A DNA stretch of 24,730 nucleotides from Azolla pinnata (lineage: Eukaryota > Streptophyta > Polypodiopsida > Salviniales > Salviniaceae): assembly GCA_037176905.1 (NCBI GenBank), contig JBBBWG010007903.1, positions 1 to 24,730 of the forward strand. Reading direction: 5' to 3'. The number at the start of each line of letters is the position of its first letter. Position 1 is the stretch's first letter. This document shows positions 21,601 to 24,730 of this stretch, in pieces. Position numbers and translations under genes: made by a program. Under the pieces are notes generated by a model that was given only the letters and a program-made list of their open reading frames with translations, searched no databases and was not told the DNA's origin.

Positions 21601-23045
21601 CTATGCATTTATTATTATATTTTAAATTATTGATGGTTACTCCTGTTGCTGTTGCAGCCTATAACGTTTGCGGATTTTTTTGTGGCCGATATTCTTACGT
21701 CCATGTCTAAGGTGAGCTCAATATTTTTGTCATGATTGTCAGTATTTTCTGCTAACTGGTTTTGAGGAATGTTTGGGTTACTGATGTTGATATCATTATG
21801 TGTGTTAAGGTTTAGCAGTTTCAATGAATAAATGACGATTTGACTGGTGTAAGTTCTACTGGCTCAACTTGATGTCTTCTGCTTAATTTTGTGGAAACTA
21901 TTAGGTTTTGTCCGATATTGAGAGAGCAACCTGCAGAATGTTTCATGGTCAGGTAGATGTATTGAATTGTTTGTGATTCCAATGATTACTTTCTATATCT
22001 GCAAACGAAATGGAATATACATATCTTGCGTAGTTATATGCTTTGTGTTGCTTCATAGGTTGCAACATTGTCCTGGTTTGAACCAGATTCAACATGTGGG
22101 AGTCATTCGATCTGGATACCACGTGTATTAGCCCTTCCATACTTATGCCGATTTTTCCAATGTCTACGTCAGTATAGTGATACAAAAGACAAGACATGCA
22201 TCTTCAATGGTGAGTGATATCGATTTTGCTTCTTAGTTTCAACAATGAGCGTATCTTCTAGAATTTTCCTTTTTGACTTACCTTGCTTTGGACATAAACA
22301 GCTTTGAAGTATGCCAGTTCCTTTCCGGTTATTATATTATCAGCTTTAAAGTACCATGTTTCAGCTGAATCCTGGGAAGGGTGGTATAGACCTCTTTGGC
22401 TTTTGTCCGGTTTAATCAATACATCCTTCTCTTTCTATTGGGATATCAGGCGTGATTGGGATCTTAGGTTTGGCTTTTTGACCTTGCATTCAATAACCCA
22501 TCTGAACAATAATCCAGAGATAATTTCAAGCTGATCTTCTTGTCTGTTGTTTTTTTTAGCTTTTTCTCAGGTCTGTTTAATGCGAATTATCCGCTTCTCA
22601 GACAAAATTTGTTGTACGGCTACCATTGGGTAAGATTTTGCAGCTTTAGTGTTCCATCGTATGTAAGCATTTATTTGTTTTCTGTTTTCTGAAAGTAATC
22701 CTTTTCGAACGTATGCACATATAGAAACGGGAGTCTGCATGAACTAGTTGAGTTGAATCCATTCTGATGGGAGAAAGAATTTTGGTCTGGCAGGTATATT
22801 ATTGTGCAATCGTGAGCAATTTATTGTTGCGATGGGCATGGACCTACAAGCTCTCGGCTCATTTGAGGCATAATTACATCACCGTTTTCTTGATGACTGC
22901 TCTAGAGATTCTTCGGCGATTCCAGTGGATCTTCTTCCGTGTCGAGAGCGAATGGAACAAAATGACTCGTGCTAATTCACCCCTGACGTTGAAAGATTCT
23001 CCCAAGGATATAGAGAGGGAGAGGCTTATTGAGCATGGCGTGTGA
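18603..23045 (+). CDS. EXS-domain (ERD1/XPR1/SYG1) membrane protein, no SPX domain
   Basis: Exons: 18603-18707, 19484-19522, 19937-20029, 20132-20248, 20800-20892, 21364-21477, 21658-21711, 21905-21952, 22059-22209, 22302-22467, 22560-22629, 22794-23045. All phases fit, giving 433 residues. A Ser-rich N terminus is followed by several hydrophobic segments (GPLVLLWIILCC, AFTLWLWGINLWVF, IALWMTLIVLTS, VLLYSLLPLMMVFPVDVFY). EXS landmarks include PITFADFFVADILTSM, CGSHSIWIPRVLALPYLCRF, LKYHVSAESW, RPLWLLSGLINTSFSFYWD, RRDWDL, KLSAHLRHNYIT and FQWIFFRVESEWNKM. The length suits the plant SPX-less EXS proteins. Relatives include yeast Erd1, a Golgi protein linked to phosphate recycling and glycosyltransferase retention, and the EXS part of PHO1. 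ATG 18603 was chosen because upstream residues are low-complexity. The donor after 20892 (GTGTAA) is slightly unusual but keeps phase. Confidence 0.93.
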
Positions 23046-23491
23046 TCGGGGGGCGCACAGCAATTCAAGTGCATCTGTGGATATGGGAAAGTCGCCTGTT
23101 GGTTGGCAGCTAATGGTATCAAAACCATACTGAGCAAGAGCCCCAAAGCGATGAGAGGTGTTCCGTACTTAATATGCCACTTCCGAGGGTCTGCACATGG
23201 CAGGAATCATCCGAGTACGAGGTTTCTTCACATAATTAGCCCTGACATCCTTGAGGATTCTTTATTTGATCCAGGCATTCTCTAAGATTAACGATTCTTT
23301 CATCGTCTGGTCCAGGAAATTGTTCGACGCGTAGCTGTGTTAACTGTAATATTTTTCAAGCGCGACGATTCATTGTGTATCAGTTTTGCTTATATGCTAT
23401 GTAGCCGAGTATTGTATACTCTTGAGCCATTGAAATAAGTCGATGCTTCCAAACAGTCTTTACATAAAAAGGTAGATTTTGATCTCGGAAG
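23046..23491. other. EXS gene 3' flank
   Basis: Likely 3' untranslated region and terminator region; an AATAAG-like element lies near 23434. A 60-codon plus-strand frame (23103-23285) has no recognisable content and overlaps the expected 3' end. Confidence 0.45.
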
Positions 23492-23780
23492 TCCATATCA
23501 TGGGGTTTCACTTGAGACTGCATATCCTAAAATGCCATGGAGTCATAGTAACCTGTAATAAAGCTGTAGTTAAAATCAAGGAGTTGCTTTTGTAGGCAAT
23601 GGACGAAATACAAACATGGAGATAAATGGTGGAATCCATATCATGGGGTTTCACTTGAGACTGCATATCCTAAAAAATGCCATGGAATCATAGTAACCTG
23701 TAAAGAAGGTGTAGTTAAAAATCATGGAGTTGCTTTTGTGGGCAATCGACGAAGTGCAAACATGGAGAAAAATGGTGGAA
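23492..23780 (+). repeat. Tandem duplication, two copies of about 143 bp
   Basis: Copies start TCCATATCATGGGGTTTCAC at 23492 and 23635 and run to GAAAAATGGTGGAATC-like ends. They differ by about a dozen substitutions and short indels, so the duplication is moderately young. It is non-coding and lies between the convergent EXS and GT61 genes. Confidence 0.9.
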
Positions 23781-24270
23781 TCAGATTCTGAAGCTGCAGC
23801 AAATTAACGGCCGATGGAAGCTCATCCTCATTTAAGGGTTATGGGTTAATCTTAAGGTCAGAGGATTAAGGCTGAAAGAAAGCAGAAGTTGGCGCAAAAG
23901 CTATGGAAACTGCATTTATTTTATATGGGACCGAGAACTTTGCGATTGCGCTGGTTCGAAATGGGCCCAATCAATGTCTGTTTCTTTCCTTCCTTCCTTC
24001 CTTCTACAAAGTTTGGGTCCGGGAGAAAGGTCATTGGGAAGGACAATCCCGAGGGAATTGGACAGCCACGTTCTCGAATGAGGCCTTGGAAAAATAATAA
24101 CCGCTACCGACATTTTCGTGGTAGTTTGCTGCTGAATGAGAGAAGAAAGCAGCTCTGCTGTGCAGGTTTGCCTGCTACAGAATGCTGGTGGTCACCACTA
24201 AAGTGAGCGCAGCGAAAGCAACATAAAGCTTGCAGGGTATGTTTTAACAGTGAGTCGGGGGGGTTTGCGA
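23781..24270. other. Intergenic region between convergent genes
   Basis: Contains a short TTCC repeat (about 23983-24003). It should include the 3' end of the minus-strand GT61 mRNA. Open frames here are short and unrecognised. Confidence 0.45.
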
Positions 24271-24730
24271 TCAGTTGGTACACTCGCATGTGTCGCGATC
24301 GGGGACGGGAGACGATGTGCTATTGTGGAAATCGGCGATGACGTGGGCGAGCCAATCGCCGACGTAAGTCTCGTTGATGCCGATCGGCTGGTCCTTGTAG
24401 TGATGGAAGCAGGCTTTGGGGTCGCCGCGGTCGGCGCAAGCTGGCGTCGAGGGATCGCGCCAGTAGCCCTCGTGGCGCAGCCCGACCCAGGCCGCGAGGT
24501 GCTTGTAGATGAACTGGCCGTGGCCGGCGAGCTCGAGCCAGCCGGCGGGGAACATCTCGAGGACGCGGCCGCCGGGCGACATGAAGATCATGTTGGTCAG
24601 GTGCGCGCCGTGGGCGCTCACGAGGATGTCGGAGCGGGTCATGGCGGCAACCTGCATATCGGCGCGAGGCTCGAAGTTAGGACCCCGAAGCCGGGCACAG
24701 CACGACGGACGAAGGACAGGGTCAGGGTCA
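24271..24730 (-). CDS. GT61 (DUF563) glycosyltransferase, C-terminal part
   Basis: The last 128 or more codons of a minus-strand gene, ending TGA at 24273-24271; the frame stays open to the window edge at 24730. The GT61 signature is clear: QVAAMTRSDILVSAHGAHLTNMI..., then GGRVLEMFPAGWLELAG, YKHLAAWVGLRHEGYWRDP, a CADRGDPKAC cysteine pair and NETYVGDW. GT61 enzymes are Golgi type II proteins that add xylose, arabinose or GlcNAc to glycans; members with this C terminus are poorly characterised. Residues upstream of MQVAAM could be exon or the end of an intron, since GATATGCAG could act as an acceptor before GTTGCC. The segment is far richer in G and C than the rest of the window, as often seen in monocot genes. 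Confidence 0.88.
   Translation of the reverse strand, partial: DPDPVLRPSCCARLRGPNFEPRADMQVAAMTRSDILVSAHGAHLTNMIFMSPGGRVLEMFPAGWLELAGHGQFIYKHLAAWVGLRHEGYWRDPSTPACADRGDPKACFHHYKDQPIGINETYVGDWLAHVIADFHNSTSSPVPDRDTCECTN

Noticed and set aside
1-24730. tRNA or rRNA genes
   Set aside because: I saw no cloverleaf with A and B boxes and no rRNA-like sequence by eye; a tRNAscan-SE run would settle this.

Overview
This is nuclear DNA from a flowering plant. It carries three complete or near-complete intron-rich genes of typical plant families on the + strand (GT-AG introns, mostly short exons) and the 3' end of a fourth gene on the - strand. The plant-type telomere motif TTTAGGG occurs as an internal block. 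Long ACATACATGCAC-type microsatellites and pyrimidine-rich leaders suggest a monocot, but only weakly, and I cannot name a species. A run of 100 N (11464-11563) marks an assembly gap.

Layout. 1-750: AT-rich intergenic DNA with an old diverged direct repeat. 751-8214: a PB1-domain Raf-like MAPKKK (group B4 type) of about 1,500 residues in nine coding exons, with a microsatellite-packed leader. 8215-11000: gene-free, with a degenerate five-copy repeat, an ATACG-rich stretch and a roughly 760-bp tetranucleotide tract ending just before a TATA box. 11000-15901: a plant O-fucosyltransferase-family (PF10250) type II membrane protein in nine exons, whose 5' end is lost in the N gap. 15902-17640: gene-free or unassigned. 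17640-18100: a 28-bp minisatellite, CATG-rich DNA and an interstitial telomeric block. 18600-23045: an EXS-domain (ERD1/XPR1/SYG1) membrane protein without SPX domain, in twelve exons. 23046-24270: gene-free, with a 143-bp tandem duplication. 24271-24730 (-): C-terminal part of a GT61 (DUF563) glycosyltransferase, GC-rich.

How the genes relate. The kinase is a cytoplasmic stress-signalling type. The other three belong to families acting in the Golgi or secretory membranes: two glycosyltransferases flank an Erd1-like EXS protein, and yeast Erd1 is linked to phosphate recycling after Golgi glycosylation. Plant genes are not in operons, so this proximity may be chance.

I found no clear novel multi-gene system. 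The most notable items are the degenerate repeat array in the kinase linker, the reading frame open through a polyglutamine tract upstream of the kinase, the duplicated exon edges in the O-fucosyltransferase gene, the interstitial telomere/minisatellite block upstream of the EXS gene, and the strand switch in base composition across the N gap.
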